In this document: positions 19,776 through 21,493 of the stretch, piece after piece
Numbering within the stretch: the stretch's first letter is position 1
How the letters are laid out: each line of letters starts with the position of its first letter
Origin: Nitrospirota bacterium
GTDB taxonomy: Bacteria; Nitrospirota; UBA9217
Length of the DNA stretch: 21,493 nt
Direction of reading: 5' to 3'
Assembly: GCA_013334545.1 (NCBI GenBank)
Contig: JAAXXJ010000017.1
Coordinates: forward strand, 1 to 21,493
The notes under the pieces: model-generated
Database searches by the model: none
What the model was told of the DNA's origin: nothing
What the model saw: the letters and a program-made list of their open reading frames with translations, nothing else
Translations under genes and position numbers: made by a program

Positions 19776-19984
19776 TACGCCGCCTTTGCGGAGACTTCCT
19801 CGCGGATCTTGCGGTCGATCCAGCCTTCGTCGATACTATCGCGGTATTTGCAATAGACCACGATGTTGCCGTTCGCGTCGTTGGTCACCGCGAATACATC
19901 GGCTCCGGCGTTCTCCATGCCCTGTGCGATCAGGTGGGCATGATAATCATCTTGCGCCGCTCTCTGTGATACGTGCTGTTTCAT
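19760..19984 (-). CDS. Small conserved-looking protein of 74 residues, unknown function
   Basis: The product starts MKQHVSQRAAQDDYHAHLIAQ and continues with GADVFAVTNDANGNIVVYCKYRDSID, then a helical GWIDRKIREEVSAKAAYYAAA. It is soluble and acidic-to-neutral, with one Cys. AGGAGGT lies 4 nt upstream of the ATG at 19984, which is why this start is chosen over one 24 codons further up. It reads against the surrounding genes and is a single-gene transcript. The alternating strand-like pattern VFAVTNDANGNIVVYCKY suggests a compact alpha/beta fold. No family can be named. Confidence 0.65.
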   Translation of the reverse strand: MKQHVSQRAAQDDYHAHLIAQGMENAGADVFAVTNDANGNIVVYCKYRDSIDEGWIDRKIREEVSAKAAYYAAA

Positions 19985-20266
19985 GGGCACCTCCTCGGAT
20001 TGTTGAAGCATAGATAACGTATGGAAAATATGCTTCAAGAAACATGCCATGGGCAACTGCTCGGGAAATCAAGGGGGAGACCTCCTGCAGCGAGGCGCCG
20101 AGTGCCTCATCATTGGGCAGCAGCTCTTTTTTTCAGCATGACCATGTAAGTGATACTTAATCGCCCGGAATCTCATAGGCTCAGGTCTTGCGGCTTGACA
20201 ATATTCGTTCAGCGCTGATGCTTATCGCCAGAGGGGAATGGAAACAGAGGCCCTGAGGGGGGATCA

Positions 20267-21151
20267 ATGGCAGTTGTGGGCGTCGGGCAGTGTGCGTGGG
20301 ACACGCTCGCGGTGGTCGATCGCTTTCCGCAGATCGATACCAAAAAGGAAGTGCTGACCTGGGACGAGCAGGGCGGGGGGACGCTCGGCAACGAGATGGC
20401 CGCGCTGTCGCGTCTCGGCGTTCCCTGCCGGTTCCACTGCGTCGTCAGCGATGACCGGGAAGGGGCGGCGATCCGTCAGTCGCTGGCCGACGAAGGCGTC
20501 GATATCACCGGCGTGGTCACGAGAACGGATACCCGGTCCCAGAAGGCGTTCATCGTCATCGACCGGTCCGCCGGAACGCGCACGATATTCTGGAACCGGC
20601 CCTCGGGCGAACCCCTCCGGCAGGATGAGCTCCCGCCGGACTTCCTGCGAGGCGCGGATTTTCTGCTCCTGGACGGCGTGATGAAGGACATCTCGCTCTT
20701 TGCCGCCCGGGAGGCCCGGAAGGCGGGCGTGCCCGTGATGCTCGACGCGGGCAAGACCAGGGACTGGATGCTCGAGCTTGCCCGGCTGTGCAACTATGTG
20801 ATCGCTTCGGAAGAGTTCGCCAGGGACATGCTGGGGTGGAAGGAAGAACCGAGTTCTTTCCGGCAGGAGGTCGGGAAGCGCGGTTTAAGGACCACGACGG
20901 TCACCCTCGGCAGCCGCGGCAGCGTCACGTTCGCCGGCGACGAGATCATCTCCTGTCCCGCCTTTCCCGTCGACGTCGTCGACACGACCGGCGCCGGCGA
21001 CGCATTTCACGCCGGCTACCTCTACGGCCTCATCCACAAGCTGCCCCTCAAAGACACAATACGGTTCGCTTCGGCTGCCGCGGCACTGGCATGCAGGAAG
21101 GTCGGTGCACGCGCGGGACTCCCGCCCTCTCCGAAGTTCAGAACCTCTTAG
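20267..21151 (+). CDS. PfkB/ribokinase-family carbohydrate kinase
   Basis: This 294-residue kinase begins with GVGQCAWDTLAVVDRFP and has the N-terminal GGGTLGN motif (residues of about 37-43), the substrate/GG-x-x-x-N region. The C-terminal PfkB signature DTTGAGDAFHAGY spans 239-251, with Asp245 as catalytic base and the anion hole formed by GAGD. LGSRGSVTF lies near 213-221. It phosphorylates a sugar or nucleoside-like alcohol with ATP. The YihV/sulfofructose-type branch is plausible from TIFWNR in the middle, but the substrate is not decidable. A G-rich GAGGGGGGA run precedes the ATG at 20267. A TTGACA at 20195-20200 could be a -35, with no convincing -10. No pathway neighbours are in the window. 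Confidence 0.92.
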   Translation: MAVVGVGQCAWDTLAVVDRFPQIDTKKEVLTWDEQGGGTLGNEMAALSRLGVPCRFHCVVSDDREGAAIRQSLADEGVDITGVVTRTDTRSQKAFIVIDRSAGTRTIFWNRPSGEPLRQDELPPDFLRGADFLLLDGVMKDISLFAAREARKAGVPVMLDAGKTRDWMLELARLCNYVIASEEFARDMLGWKEEPSSFRQEVGKRGLRTTTVTLGSRGSVTFAGDEIISCPAFPVDVVDTTGAGDAFHAGYLYGLIHKLPLKDTIRFASAAAALACRKVGARAGLPPSPKFRTS

Positions 21152-21246
21152 AGTCGTAGAGGGTCAAACATGATATGCTGATATTCTGACATTCCTCAGG
21201 TCACAAAGGGTTCAGGTCTCTTATGTTGCATTGAACCGAAACCATT

Positions 21247-21263
21247 AGGGCCAGGTCTACTTT
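21247..21263 (+). repeat. AGGGCCAGGTCT repeat, copy 2
   Basis: AGGGCCAGGTCTACTTT matches the copy at 18641-18657 in 15 of 17 positions. Both copies lie in intergenic DNA of the accessory zone. Confidence 0.65.
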
Positions 21264-21304
21264 CTTGTCATCTACCCGATTTCTGCTACCCGTCGCCCTT
21301 GAAG

Positions 21305-21328
21305 TTCCCTGCAGCAAGCTGCAGGGAA
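21305..21328. repeat. REP-like hairpin 1 (perfect 10-bp stem)
   Basis: TTCCCTGCAG (21305-21314), loop CAAG, CTGCAGGGAA (21319-21328). There is no T-tract after it. The core AGCAAGCT recurs in the second hairpin. Confidence 0.88.
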
Positions 21329-21373
21329 TCTTCGATCCTCAAGGAAATACTATTTATTCTAATCGCACGCTAA

Positions 21374-21393
21374 CCCCATAGCAAGCTACGGGG
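21374..21393. repeat. REP-like hairpin 2 (8-bp stem, one mismatch)
   Basis: CCCCATAG (21374-21381), loop CAAG, CTACGGGG (21386-21393), with one mismatched pair. It shares the loop, the AGCAAGCT core and the GGGAAT tail with hairpin 1, so the two look like diverged copies of one family. Confidence 0.8.
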
Positions 21394-21440
21394 AATGCGC
21401 TCGCTCCTGGATTCAGCAATACCTACCGGCCTCAGCCACG

Positions 21441-21484
21441 TGATATCAATTAATGTTGAAATGATATCATGGGTGTGGTATCCT
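21441..21484 (+). promoter_or_regulatory. Promoter with two TGATATCA palindromes, reading off the right edge
   Basis: TTGAAA (21456-21461) is followed by a 17-bp spacer and TATCCT (21479-21484), a good sigma-70 fit (5/6 and 4/6). The perfect palindrome TGATATCA occurs at 21441-21448 and again at 21462-21469, 21 bp apart (two helical turns). The second copy lies in the promoter spacer, where a bound repressor would block RNA polymerase. The controlled gene is outside the window. Confidence 0.6.
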
Positions 21485-21493
21485 AAATGCAAG

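Larger units (their letters stand above)
21152..21493. other. Gene-free right end with REP-like hairpins and an outward promoter
   Basis: No gene starts in these 342 bases. They hold an AGGGCCAGGTCT repeat (21247-21263), two related hairpins (21305-21328 and 21374-21393), and a promoter-like region at 21441-21484 directed off the right edge. Confidence 0.7.

Noticed and set aside
20195..20225. Sigma-70 promoter for the PfkB kinase
   Set aside because: TTGACA is perfect, but no acceptable -10 occurs at a 16-18 bp spacing.
21305..21328. Intrinsic terminator for the PfkB kinase gene
   Set aside because: The stem is good but lies more than 150 bp past the stop and lacks a T-tract; a related copy 69 bp on points to a repeat family.
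1..21493. tRNA, rRNA or riboswitch genes
   Set aside because: No cloverleaf-like sequence, rRNA core motif or recognisable riboswitch consensus was seen on either strand by eye.

Overview
The window is a gene-dense, roughly 60% GC bacterial segment holding a copper/heavy-metal RND pump, two-component signalling genes including a sigma-54 activator, and numerous short dispersed repeats. Gene content and repeat style fit Nitrospirota or Desulfobacterota (former Deltaproteobacteria), but there is no rRNA or marker gene, so this is only an inference.

Bases 1-4962 form one tightly packed plus-strand run. It holds the 3' end of a CusA-type RND metal pump, a TlpA-like periplasmic thioredoxin and a NosL-family copper-site protein. 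After these come a 97-residue small secreted or anchored protein, an FtsX/MacB-type ABC permease with its ATPase, and a polytopic membrane protein carrying CC and HHCPFC motifs. ATGA overlaps or very short gaps join most of them. The simplest reading is an envelope copper/thiol handling module attached to metal efflux; no nosZ, nosD or nosF/Y of the classical type is present.

Bases 5270-10300 hold a CbrA/CbrB-like signalling unit: a 58-residue membrane peptide, a sodium:solute symporter fused to a histidine kinase, and an NtrC-type sigma-54 response regulator. The kinase and regulator are separated by about 559 bp of repeat-rich DNA bounded by an exact 11-bp duplication of the kinase-stop/regulator-ribosome-site sequence. 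This is a strong sign of an insertion into a once contiguous operon.

Bases 10636-12817 carry an outer-membrane beta-barrel protein and a serine beta-lactamase-fold lipoprotein. On the minus strand follow an orphan hybrid histidine kinase (12989-15745) bordered by dispersed repeats, and a two-gene unit (16241-18173) of a membrane-anchored VWA-domain protein and a membrane-anchored coiled-coil protein.

Bases 18174-21493 are an accessory zone. It contains a Phd/YefM-like antitoxin and ParE/RelE-like toxin with a palindromic operator, and a truncated type I methyltransferase (hsdM) start coupled to the toxin. An imperfect hairpin element lies just after the truncation. A small unknown minus-strand gene, a PfkB-family sugar kinase, two REP-like hairpins, and a well-formed promoter with TGATATCA palindromes pointing off the right edge complete the region.
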